A DNA stretch of 64,000 nucleotides from Plazaster borealis (GCA_021014325.1 CM037462.1:16016135-16080134); one strand, 5' to 3'; counted from the stretch's first letter, positions 39,133 through 41,889 are shown. Numbers and translations are program-made. Notes: generated from the letters alone by a model not told the origin.

Positions 39133-41889
39133 ACTCACACCTTGAAATGATGTAAAATGCCTTTGTATTTGATACCCTTCCGGTGCGAAATCTGTCAAGA
39201 TTCAAAAGGCATCCAATGACGTCGCATTTCAAGGAAAATATGGGTCTATACATTTATGTACAGGGAAATTTTATTTCATCCCTGAATTTCGATGAATCAA
39301 AACGATATTGAATGTGTCCTTTTGACTGACACAGACAAAAAAATCTTGCGTGAACTACACAGACCCATTTATCGTTGACACCCAATGACGTCATGTTTCA
39401 AATTTCGCTCTGAATGAGTATCAAATAAAATGACATTTCATGCCGTTTTAACATGAGGTTGGAGACTATTAATATTTTGTCCACTTTCATAGGGACTCTA
39501 CCTATTGGAAAATGAGTGCATCACAAAACTGAATTTGACCTTGGAGCCCCTCTTCAAAGGTGGGGTTATAGATTGGTTTTTGTCAACATAATGCTGATTT
39601 ATAGGCTAACTTATCAATAAAGATACAATAAAAGTCACCTGTGAAAGTTTTAGTTGAATACAGTGTCTACTCATTGAGAAAACAGCAAAAAAATGGCTTG
39701 GTATTTTCATCAAGAACGTCAATTCCATGCACGTTTGAATTTGAATTAGAATTGTCAGTAAAATTTACCAATTTATTACCCCTACCTTAAAATAACATTT
39801 GTATAGCAATCAGGGTTCTCCCGATGCACAAGCTAGTGTATCGGCTGATACGCGCGATTTGCGTTTTGCGTGCCGATACACGCAAATTTCGGTCGATACG
39901 CCCCAAATAAAACATCAAGAAAAAAAACAGATATAGAATGCTCCAGATTGCACAGTAGGGCTTTCAAAACCAAGATAAACACCACTAAGAAAACATTCCG
40001 AAGGCCTTGTTTCAATTCAGCGTGCTTCGGCCGAACATCCAAATATTTGGATCCAAAATGCCCCCCAGTTTTGAAAAAAACCTGGGGAGAACCCTGGCAA
40101 TAGCACTGTACTAAATTAAAAACGGACAAATTATTATATCATGTTGATCTTATAATATAAACAGTCCAGTTTTTAATTAAGTTTTTTTTTTATGAAGTCA
40201 AAACATTTCAAGAAAAGATTTACTCACGTGACAGGAAGCTTCTCATACGCATCATGGAACTAAAACAGAAAGAAAAAAATGGGTGCCGTTAATTTTAAAA
40301 TAACATTCAAGTAAATCATAACATTTATGAGTAAGGTAATCTAAAATACAATTAACCCTAGCATTGCACTGTATTAAAGACACTGGACACCTTTGGTAAT
40401 TGTCAAAGACCAGTCTTCTCACTTGGTGTATCTCAACATATGCACAAAATAACAAACCTGTGAAAATTTGAACTCAATTGGTCATCGAAGTTGCGAGATA
40501 ATAATGGAAGAAAAAACACCCTTGTCACACGAAGTTGTGTGCTTTCAGATGCTTGATTTCGAGACCTCACGCGTGAGGTCTCGAAATGAATTCAAATGTT
40601 TTACTGAGAAATTACTTTTTTTCTCAAAAACGACGTTACTTCAGAGGGAGCCGTTTCTCACAATGTTTTATACTATCAACAGCTCTCCATTGATCGTTAC
40701 CAAGTAAGTTTTTATGCTAACAATTATTTTGAGTAATTACCAATAGTGTCCAGTGCCTTTAAATATACAAGGTGTTACATAAATGGGTCTCATAATAAAA
40801 AAAACTTCAAAACCTGTCTTGAAATAAATGATAAGTGCTTTGAAATGTCTGTAGAATAAAGCGCTATATATCAACTAGTTATTATTATCATTATTATTAT
40901 AAATATCGTCACCGTTTTCACGAAGAGCCACAGATGTCAAAACTCCAAAAGGCGTGATTGAGATTTACATCTTACACTTTTATTTGAGCTTACAACTGCA
41001 AATCTGCAATAAACTAAAGCCACGGTTTGCAATTTAAGACCTCTCATATGATTCTGTTAAAAGTTTAACCTCTCCACTGACTCTCTACTGAGTCAATTTG
41101 AGAGGTGAAACTTTTCTAATTTCTTTTTAAAATATTGGCGAATTGCCAAAGTAATTCAGGTCTTGAATTTAGGGAAAAAATCCAGAGACCGCAGGGCTTG
41201 TAGCTCAAAAGTTTTACAGGACCAACAATTTTATCACAAAGACCAGAATCAAAATTACAAAAAAGTATTATCTACACAGTGTCAAAATTAAACTGTTTTT
41301 ATTTGAACAAGCACTGAGAGAAGATTTATCTCATTTGTCTTATCGGTAATACTTTCATACTCAGCAGAATTGAAAGATATTTATCGGACTCAAAGCCAAC
41401 AGCTGAACATACGTTTTCAAATTAAAGATTAGTTGAGGTATTATTATTCAAAAACACAAGACCACCAGACTTGTCCGGTCATAAGTTTACTGGCCCGACA
41501 CTAAAAACACTGGCCTCGGGCCTGCCGTCCAGCTGTGCTCCATTGACTCACTAATTTCTTTTTAAAATATTGGCGAATTGCCGTAGTAATTAGGTCAAAG
41601 ATACATGTATGTGTCTCTTCGTGAAACCACAAAAGTGAGATGACCCATGTATGCACCCATCTGATTTTGTATGTGTTTTTAATTAGGAAAGGGACGCGCA
41701 TGTCACTTGATCAGGCACATTGACGTTGTGGCTTTTCGTGAAACCGTCAAAAACGCTTTGACCTACAGGGAGGGGGGGTGGGGTCTGTCAGTGAGAGAGA
41801 AATTATGTCAAAAGATATGTAGGAATTCAAATCATTAACTTCTTCACACATACCTGATCCTCCTCATCACTTCCATTACACTCTGCCAT
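4886..41889 (-). CDS. TTC39A/B-type tetratricopeptide repeat protein, 15 coding exons
   Basis: Gene-level entry. Minus-strand exons (plus coordinates): 41854-41889, 40228-40259, 29371-29475, 28450-28658, 19290-19422, 18017-18116, 15508-15573, 13336-13444, 11373-11500, 10414-10575, 9089-9295, 7710-7821, 7401-7518, 6485-6601, 4886-5084. They join in frame to 1833 nt (610 residues plus stop), close to the usual 580-680 of the family, and every junction is GT-AG. Family landmarks: SLDLFLNNNF near residue 40, FIKGGLKIRSGYQSY near 155-170, ISMLPRKVMKLLEFVGFSG near 210-225, QFHHICYWELMWC near 325, and GKSIPFEKFAI near 400-410. The CYWELMWC and QFHH motifs fit TTC39A/B better than TTC39C, but I cannot decide between A and B. 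An in-frame TGA lies three codons before the chosen ATG. Known of the family: TPR-rich cytosolic scaffold proteins; mammalian TTC39B lowers LXR levels and affects cholesterol handling, and yeast Iml2 is linked to lipid droplets. A role here is inference only. Confidence 0.93.
5150..5240 (-). repeat. Duplicated fragment of TTC39 exon 15 and its intron
   Basis: Bases 5150-5208 repeat exon sequence 5022-5080 almost exactly, and 5208-5240 repeat 5115-5146 (GTATAAACCTAGTTCTTATA). The second copy lacks the bases around the splice acceptor. The simplest reading is a tandem duplication followed by an internal deletion. Confidence 0.85.
5240..5345 (-). repeat. CORE-SINE 3' fragment
   Basis: Resembles the tail region of the SINEs at 11570-11905 and 13875-14190 (CTCAGCTCC / GGAGTATA block) in reverse orientation. 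The tRNA head is absent. Confidence 0.45.
5885..6025 (-). repeat. Dispersed retroelement fragment with GAAAC-type motif
   Basis: Shares with 57046-57178 the segment TTAGCTGTTGCAAACT and, on the minus strand, the motif AAGAAAGAC..TGCTAG followed by GAAAC. A third copy of the motif is at 32342-32390. The pattern recalls Penelope-like element ends, which can carry hammerhead motifs; this is only suggestive. Confidence 0.4.
6170..6461. repeat. TIR element, GGTTCTCCCC family, copy 1
   Basis: A nonautonomous element of about 292 bp whose ends are CGGTTCTCCCCATGCACAAG and GGGGAGAACCCTG. Other copies: 21718-22017 and 39811-40099. It contains a run of related GATACGC / GCAAATT motifs and the shared segment GAATGCTCCAGATTGCA. 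It ends 24 bp from TTC39 exon 14. Confidence 0.8.
6485..6601 (-). CDS. TTC39 exon 14 (residues 506-545)
   Basis: Encodes EEKIVYNNYLVPYATMELGL, LYLEHNRLEEAKLFLLRS: the last TPR, with the family's KI.YD.YL.P signature. Acceptor GCTTTCAG, donor TCAAG|GTATGTT. Confidence 0.93.
6710..7065. repeat. Internally duplicated dispersed repeat
   Basis: Two related halves, each with CATTTCTTTTGTTTTAGCCA and ATAATGACCTTGA, lie in tandem. A third copy, with the same CAAGAATGGTGTGTT start, is at 9480-9690. No coding signal found. Confidence 0.6.
7083..7396 (-). mobile_element. Relic of a non-LTR retrotransposon reverse transcriptase C-terminus
   Basis: Minus-strand translation gives VTFKVLVTVFKCLLGIAPGY, LSSCL and SLRSAF, the pattern typical of CR1/L2-like ORF2 C-termini (FK.L...LHG.AP.YLS...LRS). 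After a frameshift, TYVAPQMWNNLPVSIRN and FKKSLKTYLYQ follow, also family-typical. The frameshift shows it is dead. It begins within a few bases of the TTC39 exon 13 donor. Confidence 0.8.
7401..7518 (-). CDS. TTC39 exon 13 (residues 467-506)
   Basis: Encodes ADDYGLAMLLKGVCLRCLKR and QAEMCFQEVMEQ, equivalent to the vertebrate DE.CLV.LLKGLCLK.LG segment. Acceptor TTCTAG|ACACC, donor GAACA|GTAAGTG. A decayed non-LTR retrotransposon abuts the donor. Confidence 0.93.
7666..7729 (-). repeat. 32-bp tandem duplication copying a 5' splice site
   Basis: The block AATGAGTTTTACCTTTTGTT is present at 7666 and again 32 bp later at 7698. On the minus strand each copy contains CAAAAG|GTAAAACTC, so exon 12 has two equivalent donors, at 7709 and 7677. 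Confidence 0.85.
7710..7821 (-). CDS. TTC39 exon 12 (residues 430-467)
   Basis: Encodes ELIYSWNGFIIIGKKDEL, matching the vertebrate ALEMMYIWNG..V segment, and a lysine-rich helix. Acceptor AATACAG, donor AAAAG|GTAAAACTC. A 32-bp duplication directly after this donor creates a second identical donor at 7678; only the first keeps exon 13 in frame. Confidence 0.92.
7921..8580. repeat. 24-bp minisatellite, about 27 copies
   Basis: The consensus unit is CCATAGGCCCTAGGCACCAG plus TGCT. Variants alternate CCTAGG with CCCAAGG, and some units are shortened to CCATAGGCCCTAGTGCT. Blocks of several units repeat as a higher-order set. Because 24 is a multiple of three, several long but meaningless frames run through it. 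It lies in TTC39 intron 11. Confidence 0.9.
8724..9073 (+). repeat. tRNA-derived SINE (CORE-like), plus strand
   Basis: The head GGCCGAGCGGTTAAGAGC and B-box-like GGTTTGAGTCCC are tRNA-Leu/Ser-like. They are followed by CACTTGTGTCCTTGAGCAAG, which resembles the conserved CORE segment of CORE-SINEs, and by a distinct 3' part ending CCAGAAATATA(AAT)n. A nearly full copy is at 50230-50590, a tail-only copy at 33408-33530 and a reverse copy at 26455-26650. Its tail ends about 15 bp from the exon 11 donor. Confidence 0.85.
9089..9295 (-). CDS. TTC39 exon 11 (residues 361-429)
   Basis: 69 codons, phase 0 at both ends. It begins ATYYYQQACFMSM, then MFRKVPEYKQRVAGKSIPFE, and the basic KFAIQKSKKF helix; all are conserved landmarks. 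Acceptor CTTTCTCTAG, donor GGATTG|GTATGTAT. A SINE tail lies about 15 bp beyond the donor. Confidence 0.94.
9476..9710. repeat. Copy of the 6710-7065 dispersed repeat
   Basis: Shares CAAGAATGGTGTGTT, TTGAGTTATCGCTTAGACAA and CATAATGACCTTGACATTT with the block at 6710-7065. A short CA run follows at 9706-9718. Confidence 0.6.
9822..9995 (+). repeat. Degenerate tRNA-derived SINE
   Basis: It has GGGTTCGAATCCAACC as B-box, then GCCTGTGGATTTTGC and GGGAAAGCAT, the body shared with the SINE at 10185. The A-box region is degenerate. Confidence 0.65.
10185..10375 (+). repeat. tRNA-derived SINE, best-preserved copy of its family
   Basis: A-box GGTCTAGTGGTAAGACA, B-box GGTTCGAATCCCACC, then TGCCTGTGGATTTTG, CTCGGGGAAAGTACTGA and a tail. 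Other copies: 2443-2615 (reverse), 15663 onward, 27095-27310. The non-tRNA body shows it is a SINE and not a tRNA gene. Confidence 0.8.
10414..10575 (-). CDS. TTC39 exon 10 (residues 307-360)
   Basis: 54 codons, phase 0 at both ends. It contains QQQWRQFHHICYWELMWC, the most diagnostic TTC39A/B motif, then a TPR helix ending in ESRWSK. The donor is AAAG|GTCAGTGA and the acceptor TTTTTAG. Confidence 0.94.
11373..11500 (-). CDS. TTC39 exon 9 (residues 264-306)
   Basis: Encodes a TPR unit with REVLAPCLKKYPTGVTFLYF, DGRIEEIMGNF, the counterpart of the vertebrate AGRIE..KGN motif. Acceptor ACAAACAG, donor ACATCG|GTAAGTA; ends in phase 0. Confidence 0.93.
11560..11905 (+). repeat. CORE-SINE, degenerate head
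   Basis: B-box-like GGGTTTGAATCCTAG, then CTGTGTCCTTGGGCAAGATA, matching the CORE segment, a body with CTCCCCCGGGAGCTGAG, and an (ATT)n tail at 11878-11903. Confidence 0.7.
12487..12840. repeat. MITE, TTTAAAGG family (diverged copy)
   Basis: Ends TTTAAAGCAAATGTACAACA and TTGTACACACCCTTTAA are inverted. Between them lie the family landmarks AATTGTCAAAGACCAGT and a central ATCACCAGCGATAAA palindrome. Confidence 0.7.
12938..13308. repeat. MITE, TTTAAAGG family
   Basis: Ends TTTAAAGGCACTGAACACG and CGTGTACGATACCTTTAA are inverted. Internal landmarks: AATTGTCAAAGACCAGTG, CAATTGGTCATCGAAGTTGC, and GTTTTATACTATCAACAGCT. The centre (13119-13149) is a perfect palindrome around CTTCTTGCAAGAAG. Confidence 0.85.
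13336..13444 (-). CDS. TTC39 exon 8 (residues 228-264)
   Basis: Encodes DYGLTELEIG, a short linker and APLCSSVLIAFHTVATYAF, matching the membrane-like helix region (LLLCYHTFL in vertebrates). Acceptor TTTATTCAG, donor ATTCG|GTAAAT. A MITE ends 28 bp from this exon on the donor side. Confidence 0.9.
13613..13700 (+). repeat. tRNA-like SINE head
   Basis: GATAGCTCAGTTGGTAGAGTG as A-box and GGTTCAAATCCCGTC as B-box, then CTCAATTTTTCTTTGG. The first and seventh acceptor-stem positions and one T-stem pair mismatch, and the same head and tail occur at 4436-4520, so it is a SINE rather than a working tRNA. Confidence 0.65.
13870..14190 (+). repeat. CORE-SINE
   Basis: A degenerate head (CATCAGACTCAAGTTCTGG), B-box GGGTTCGAACCCCGG, CORE segment CACTTGTGTCCTTGAGCAAG, and a body with ACTCCCAAGGGAGCTGAG and GCGCTATATTAGA. 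Related to 11560, 49254 and 53325. Confidence 0.75.
14200..15000. other. TTC39 intron 7, mostly unassigned
   Basis: AT-rich intronic sequence. The part from 14500 to 14900 resembles a retroelement 3' region in composition, but I recognise no protein motif in either strand. Confidence 0.35.
15007..15402 (+). repeat. Element with CAGGGCTCAAAATTAACACT ends, copy 1
   Basis: About 395 bp. The left end is CAGGGCTCAAAATTAACACT plus GGACCGCAGG and the right end is a diverged form of CCCCAAATTCGAGCCCTG, so the termini are inverted. Inside are GACAAGTCCGGCGGTCTTGT and TTCTGGTCCAGTAAA. Related copies: 17394, 21100 (partial), 23187, 34140 (split), 41157 (reverse), 42670, 54027. Confidence 0.8.
15508..15573 (-). 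CDS. TTC39 exon 7 (residues 206-227)
   Basis: A 66-nt exon that reads MISMLPRKVMKLLEFVGFSG and DR, the strongly conserved segment after FNL. Acceptor CTCACTAG, donor GACAGG|GTAAGAA. Both ends are phase 0. Confidence 0.93.
15663..16385 (+). repeat. SINE interrupted by a TIR element
   Basis: The SINE head and body run from 15663 to about 15772 (CCACCAGGCTAGCTCGG, GGTTCGAATCCCACC, GTGGATTTTATTCCACAGG). The expected SINE tail (CACTGAGTATACAG, CCACATCAGT, GATAAACCAAAATAATATT) resumes at about 16320. Between them sits the inverted-repeat element at 15775-16290. Confidence 0.7.
15775..16290. repeat. TIR element nested in a SINE
   Basis: The left end, TGGAATTGTGCTGTCGATGA with TGGCACACAGTCAGTGTATG, pairs inverted with the right end, GACTGTGTGCCAAATTCC plus TGTATCATCAAAGGCACAA. 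The interior includes a retroelement-like tail with (AATGAATAAATA) near 16016-16050. Confidence 0.7.
16485..17345 (-). repeat. 126-bp minisatellite, six copies, with a 277-codon chance ORF
   Basis: The marker TGACTGAGGCAAGAGG (or TGACCGAGG) starts at 16556, 16682, 16853, 16979, 17105 and 17231, giving spacings of 126, 171, 126, 126, 126. All are multiples of three, so a frame stays open for 277 codons on the minus strand, rich in Cys/Ser/Pro. Each unit also contains an acceptor-like CTTGCCTCAG and a donor-like AAGGTATGTTTG. It sits in TTC39 intron 6. I do not regard it as coding. Confidence 0.85.
17357..17887. repeat. MITE split by a nested element
   Basis: The 5' part (17357-17393, GGGCCGCATTTCATAAAGCTG) and the 3' part (17723-17887, with TGGTATTTTGGCTGGTAACC and a GGGCCTGG end) match a single element like 29152-29345. 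The 17394-17722 block between them is a complete element of the CAGGGCTC family. Confidence 0.75.
17394..17722 (+). repeat. CAGGGCTC element, copy 2 (nested)
   Basis: Starts CAGGGCTCAAAATTTAAACT and ends AATTCGAGCCCTG, with GACAAGTCCGGCGGTCTTGT and CGGGTCAAGTAAACATTTTG inside. It is inserted in an older MITE. Confidence 0.8.
17910..17995. repeat. G-rich short repeat
   Basis: GGGAGGGGTAGGAGCGGGGAGG with GGCTTGGGAGT occurring twice. Composition is similar to the G-rich part of the 126-bp minisatellite; it may be a degenerate relative. It ends about 20 bp from TTC39 exon 6. Confidence 0.5.
18017..18116 (-). CDS. TTC39 exon 6 (residues 172-205)
   Basis: Encodes a variable linker followed by FESGVRFGIGTFNL, the counterpart of the vertebrate FEGGVKLGVGAFNL motif. 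Acceptor TTGTAG|GAGC, donor AATCTG|GTAGGT; ends in phase 0. The linker is shorter than I recall for TTC39C, again pointing to the A/B group. Confidence 0.92.
18861..19235. repeat. 61-bp minisatellite, about six copies
   Basis: TCAGATGGAAATATTTCTCT recurs at 18861, 18922, 18983, 19044, 19105 and 19166, exactly 61 bp apart, with a partial copy at 19227. The remainder of the unit is GGAGGATTGGTACTGGTGTC and an AGTGAGCT-type end. It ends about 55 bp from the TTC39 exon 5 donor. Confidence 0.92.
19290..19422 (-). CDS. TTC39 exon 5 (residues 128-172)
   Basis: Encodes the helix pair containing HGELCYAESILERALITFIQ and then FIKGGLKIRSGYQSY, one of the most conserved parts of the family. Acceptor TTTTTGCTCAG, donor ACAA|GTAAGACT. 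It is separated from exon 4 by a 9-kb intron full of repeats. Confidence 0.93.
19555..19827 (-). repeat. tRNA-derived SINE with (TAAAA)n tail, minus strand
   Basis: On the minus strand: TTGGCTCAGTGGTTTC (A-box), CCGGTTCGAAACCCAC (B-box), a body with CCCATTTGGGGTTTTCCTCC, and a (TAAAA)n tail, seen as (TTTTA)n at 19557-19599. Confidence 0.8.
19866..20053 (+). mobile_element. Non-LTR retrotransposon 3' end
   Basis: Shares with 31995-32232 the order GGATTAGCAGACTTTCGAGT / GATAATCCTGGCC / GGCCGAATAAATAATAATAA. The (AAT)n tail and 5'-truncated copies are typical of LINE 3' ends. No coding sequence remains. Confidence 0.65.
20126..20370. repeat. Second copy of the 2939-3175 dispersed repeat
   Basis: Begins CTACCATGGGCAGCGCGCCAT and carries CCTCTCGTCACTAACCCCTGG and GCTGATTGGCTC like the first copy. 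Confidence 0.6.
20903..21095. repeat. MITE, TTTAAAGG family, truncated
   Basis: TTAAAGGTATAATATAGGTAC end with AACAAAACCTGTGAAAATTTG and GAGTCAGGAGAAATTAGTGA, matching one arm of the copies at 30009 and 55062. The second arm is missing. Confidence 0.6.
21100..21231 (+). repeat. CAGGGCTC element, 3' fragment
   Basis: Contains GATTCTGGTCTTGTAAAAAG, CCGGTCCAGTAAACATTTTG and the end CCCCAAATTCAAGCCCTG. The 5' part is missing. Confidence 0.7.
21718..22017. repeat. TIR element, GGTTCTCCCC family, copy 2
   Basis: Ends GGGTTCTCCCCATGCACAAG and CCTGGGGAGAACCCC; GAATGCTCCAGATTGCACAG in the middle. About 300 bp, close in structure to 6170-6461. Confidence 0.8.
22190..22740 (+). mobile_element. Two relics of a non-LTR retrotransposon 3' region
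   Basis: Plus-strand reading from about 22225 gives a WNALPHNLRILP-like segment and CLKTHLM, typical of CR1/L2-like ORF2 C-termini (WN.LP..LR... FK..LKTHLF). A second diverged copy of the same segment is at 22555-22690. Stops and shifts show both are dead. Confidence 0.65.
22742..23120. repeat. MITE, TTTAAAGG family, well preserved
   Basis: Ends TTAAAGGCACTGGACACTAT and CAAACGTGTCCAGTGTCTTTA are inverted. The central palindrome at 22917-22948 is built on CGAGACCTCACGC / GTGAGGTCTCG, the same centre as the copy at 40373-40760. Confidence 0.88.
23187..23518 (+). repeat. CAGGGCTC element, copy 3
   Basis: Starts CAGGGCTCAAATTTTACACT, contains GACAAGTCCGGCGGTCTTGT and TTCTGGTCCAGTAAAT, and ends CCCCAAATTGGAGCCTTG. 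Confidence 0.8.
23700..24578. repeat. TIR element, about 880 bp, with a nested MITE
   Basis: The left end, TAGGCCTAAAAAAAAATTGT then TATGTTGGCGTAAC, pairs inverted with the right end, GTTATGCCAACATAACATTC then TTTTTTTAGGCCTTA. No transposase frame was seen. A second inverted-repeat element (24068-24365) lies inside. Confidence 0.75.
24068..24365. repeat. Nested MITE, TATAGACCCATTGCA ends
   Basis: TATAGACCCATTGCACAACG at the left and TGCAATGGGTCTATAG at the right are perfectly inverted over 15 bp. It also contains an internal palindrome of TTTTGGGTGTCAAAA and TTTTGACACCCAAAA. Confidence 0.8.
24861..26042. repeat. 32-bp G-rich minisatellite, about 37 copies
   Basis: The unit is GGGAGGGAGGGGGTTAATGC plus CCGCCGTACGCT. 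Variants include CGTATGCT, CGTACACT and a shortened GGGAGGGAGGGGGTTATGCT. Every unit supplies three G-tracts on the plus strand, so G-quadruplex formation is possible. At the left border it grows out of the palindrome AGCGTACAAACTGTACGCT. It lies in TTC39 intron 4, with the C-rich strand in the transcript. Confidence 0.93.
26455..26650 (-). repeat. CORE-like SINE fragment, minus strand
   Basis: On the minus strand it reads GGTCATGACACTTGTGTTCTT, then the AAGCCGTAGGTC and GTAAAAGAACCCAG landmarks of the SINE family at 50230. Head and tail are missing. Confidence 0.65.
27095..27310 (+). repeat. tRNA-derived SINE, plus strand
   Basis: GATGGTCTAGTCGTAAGACAT (A-box), a disrupted B-box with a small internal duplication of ACACCATGGAGGTACCATGA, then CGCCTGCGGATTTTT, ACTCGGGGAAAGTA and the tail. 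Confidence 0.7.
27487..27732. repeat. MITE, GGGCCCAATTTCAT family (diverged)
   Basis: Ends AGGGCCCGATTTCATGGCTC and GAGCCATGAAATTTGGCCCT are inverted. The arms carry repeated GCTTACG-type motifs; the centre is GCGCATGC. Confidence 0.75.
28175..28440 (+). other. Unassigned short ORF with an Arg-Gly-rich end, antisense side of TTC39 intron 4
   Basis: A plus-strand frame from 28179 to 28427 contains, from 28290, MPRPVRQKKRPGHFDLPVLP followed by alternating Arg-Gly. The stretch is CpG-rich compared with its surroundings and ends just before TTC39 exon 4. It could be a fragment of a transposon or gene copy, or chance; I recognise no family, and no promoter or splice context supports a gene. Confidence 0.3.
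28450..28658 (-). CDS. TTC39 exon 4 (residues 58-128)
   Basis: The largest coding exon of the gene. It encodes SSSMYHALGYGTISYIQAIM, TFDPDDITEAIKCVKNS and the basic NRFRRRGNMMES stretch, in the order seen in TTC39A/B. Acceptor TTTCTACAG and donor GTGACG|GTAAGAA; phase 1 at the 3' end. Confidence 0.93.
29150..29345. repeat. MITE, GGGCCCAATTTCAT family
   Basis: Ends TGGGCCCAATTTCATAGAGC and GCTCTATAAAATTGGGCCC are inverted, with TGCTTAAGCA blocks in both arms. Ends 25 bp from the donor side of TTC39 exon 3. Confidence 0.85.
29371..29475 (-). CDS. TTC39 exon 3 (residues 23-58)
   Basis: The acceptor CTCTCTACAG precedes GGCTGAAGG and the donor is CCATG|GTGAGTT. It encodes the start of the conserved Iml2/TTC39 domain: an AEGMDL segment, then SLDLFLNNNFNEARSRLKPW, which is the hallmark first TPR-like helix pair. 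Confidence 0.92.
30009..30362. repeat. MITE, TTTAAAGG family, subfamily 2
   Basis: Ends AAGGTATTATACAGGATTGG and CCAATCTAGTATTTCTACCTT are inverted. Same subfamily as 55062-55454 (CACAACAGATTGAGCCC type core). Confidence 0.75.
30580..30866. repeat. Retroelement-like 3' fragment
   Basis: Contains an (AAT) run, TTTATTTATTTCTATAGCAC and GCTCATGGCGCTTTACAAAT, a short sequence typical of 3' ends of invertebrate retroelements, then AT-rich DNA with no recognisable content. Confidence 0.4.
30867..31201. repeat. MITE, TTTAAAGG family
   Basis: Ends TTAAAGGTATTGTACACTTT and ATGGTGTACAGGGCCTTTAA are inverted, with CAATTGGTCATCGAGATCAC inside. Confidence 0.8.
31380..31460. repeat. Fragment of the 5885/57046 repeat family
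   Basis: Shares AGAATTAGCTGCTCTGCATA, ACCAAAAGGACTTATATGGT and ATAAATGCAAAAAA with the copy at 57046. The matching other end may be at 32342-32400. Confidence 0.5.
31520..31770. repeat. Low-complexity tetranucleotide tracts
   Basis: Runs of (TTTA)n, then CT-rich (TTCC)n and (TTTC)n, then (CTAT)n at 31725-31750. Confidence 0.9.
31980..32232 (+). mobile_element. Non-LTR retrotransposon 3' end with (AAT)n tail
   Basis: Carries GGATTGGATAAGCAGGCTTT, TGTTTATCCTGGCCGTCTTA and GGCCGAATAAATAATAATAA, the same order as 19866-20053. Confidence 0.65.
32335..32402 (+). repeat. Copy of GAAAC-motif retroelement end
   Basis: AGAAAGACACTGCTAGGGTC directly followed by GAAAC and CTCAGACCATTAACTG; compare the minus strand of 57125-57178. 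Confidence 0.5.
32928..33243. repeat. Direct duplication of a 118-bp block inside a dispersed repeat
   Basis: The block from GTTCATCGGAACATCTGCAA to GAAATAGTGAAAAAGCGG occurs at 32928 and again at 33125. The segment between, with CCCATAGTGGCTGCAAACAG, belongs to a repeat also seen at 43430-43550 and, reversed, at 2100-2235. Confidence 0.85.
33408..33530 (+). repeat. SINE 3' end fragment
   Basis: GTTTACAGGTTTCCTCAGGC, TTGCGAGCTACAGTAATTAA and CCAGAAATATA match the 3' part of the SINE at 50230-50590, with an (AAT)n tail. Confidence 0.75.
33905..34085. repeat. MITE, GGGCCCAATTTCAT family (diverged)
   Basis: GGGCTGCTGTGAGCACAAAAC at the left and CTTAAGCAGCTCTACGAAAT with CAAGCCCTGG at the right; GGTTACCAGCCAAAACACCA is the reverse complement of the family's TGGCTGGTAACC segment. 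Confidence 0.6.
34434..34711. repeat. MITE nested in the CAGGGCTC element (first insert)
   Basis: Ends AGGGCCCAATTTCTTAGAGC and TAATGACATTGTCCCCT are inverted with the CTGCTTAACGGT / ACCGTTAAGCAG blocks; about 278 bp. Confidence 0.75.
34712..34856. repeat. MITE nested in the CAGGGCTC element (second insert)
   Basis: Ends TGGCTCGATTTCACAAAGAG and GCTTTGTGAAACCGACCCC are inverted; CTTAAG-rich arms like 478-639. Confidence 0.75.
35080..35480 (+). mobile_element. Relic of a non-LTR retrotransposon with repeated tail
   Basis: Plus-strand reading includes DRRTREDLIETYHIMTQMDK, IDPNTMF and TRGHTHKLAKSKTKLRYA, matching the usual reverse transcriptase C-terminal pattern (RR.RGDLIE.YKI..G...... RGH..KL.K.......R). 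Stops interrupt it. It is followed by four to five copies of the 11-bp CAAGGTATGTT at 35429-35481, which looks like a retroelement tail. Confidence 0.75.
36076..36170 (-). CDS. Candidate alternative first exon of TTC39
   Basis: An ATG at 36170 opens a 31-codon Ser/Pro/Glu-rich N-terminus, beginning MMTSSQDAPSCSSS, and ends at GCACTCAT|GTATGTATC. An in-frame TAA lies six codons upstream (36186-36188). It ends in phase 2, the same phase as exon 2, so it joins cleanly to exon 3 (AT|G gives Met) and would replace exons 1-2, giving 619 residues. It lies inside intron 2, so an internal promoter is implied. No family similarity can be claimed for this low-complexity N-terminus; transcript evidence would settle it. 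Confidence 0.55.
36171..36720. other. Region upstream of the alternative TTC39 first exon
   Basis: Contains an inverted pair GTCGAAACAATACAGTCATT / TTGTTTCGATGTCA at 36210-36245. No TATA box or other defined promoter element can be argued with confidence. Confidence 0.3.
37014..37805. repeat. TIR element, about 790 bp, with nested MITE
   Basis: TTAGGGGCCATTCAGAATAA at the left pairs inverted with GTTCTGAATGGCCCCTTAT at the right. Subterminal TTTTGACCCACCTACCCACC / TTTTGACCCACCCACTCGC are direct. No transposase found. A TTTAAAGG MITE (37118-37493) is inserted in it. Confidence 0.75.
37118..37493. repeat. MITE, TTTAAAGG family (nested)
   Basis: Ends TTTAAAGGTATCGTACACGT and ACGTGTACGATGCCTTTAA are inverted. 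The central palindrome at 37281-37313 is built on AGACTTCTAGCTAGAAGCCT, unlike the centres of the other copies. Confidence 0.85.
38312..38580. repeat. 134-bp tandem duplication
   Basis: ACATTAGTTTGTTGACCTTG starts at 38312 and again at 38446. The copies share GAGAATATTCAAATGAGGA, TTTCCTGTCCAATCAATG and GATTAATTGATTCTGCAGCT with few differences. Unlike the MITEs it appears only here in the window. Confidence 0.85.
38699..39560. repeat. Possible TIR element with retroelement tail inside
   Basis: AAAGAGGGGCTCAATAGCGG at the left and TTGGAGCCCCTCTTCAAAGG at the right form inverted ends. Inside, a retroelement-like 3' end finishes in (AAAT)n at 39095-39133. A similar right end, GTAGCCCCTCTTTAA, is at 56489. 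Confidence 0.45.
39811..40099. repeat. TIR element, GGTTCTCCCC family, copy 3
   Basis: Ends AGGGTTCTCCCGATGCACAA and CCTGGGGAGAACCCTGG with GAATGCTCCAGATTGCACAG in the middle. Confidence 0.8.
40228..40259 (-). CDS. TTC39 exon 2 (residues 13-23)
   Basis: A 32-nt exon with acceptor TTTTAG and donor GTCAC|GTGAGTA, reading FHDAYEKLPV. It resembles the segment that precedes the first helix in TTC39A/B. It ends in phase 2, matching exon 3. Its small size makes it the least certain exon apart from exon 1, but both splice sites and the frame agree. Confidence 0.75.
40373..40760. repeat. MITE, TTTAAAGG family, well preserved
   Basis: Ends TTAAAGACACTGGACACCTT and TAGTGTCCAGTGCCTTTAA are inverted. 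The centre at 40556-40587 is a perfect 32-bp palindrome around GACCTCACGCGTGAGGTC. Confidence 0.88.
41073..41592. repeat. Direct repeats flanking a CAGGGCTC element
   Basis: CTAATTTCTTTTTAAAATAT plus TGGCGAATTGCC occurs at 41117 and 41551, either side of the reverse-oriented element at 41157-41531. The pair is too long for a simple target-site duplication and suggests a local duplication. Confidence 0.65.
41157..41531 (-). repeat. CAGGGCTC element, reverse copy
   Basis: On the minus strand: GACGGCAGGCCCGAGGCCAG, GACCGGACAAGTCTGGTGGT, then ATTCTGGTCTTTGTGATAAA and an AAATTCAAGACCTG end. Confidence 0.75.
41854..41889 (-). CDS. TTC39 exon 1 (residues 1-12)
   Basis: Encodes a short acidic N-terminus (MAECNGSDEEDQ) and ends at CAG|GTATGTGTG in phase 0. 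An in-frame TGA at 41896-41898 supports this ATG. A pyrimidine-rich stretch ending in AAG just upstream could be an acceptor, so a separate 5' untranslated exon further out is possible. Confidence 0.8.
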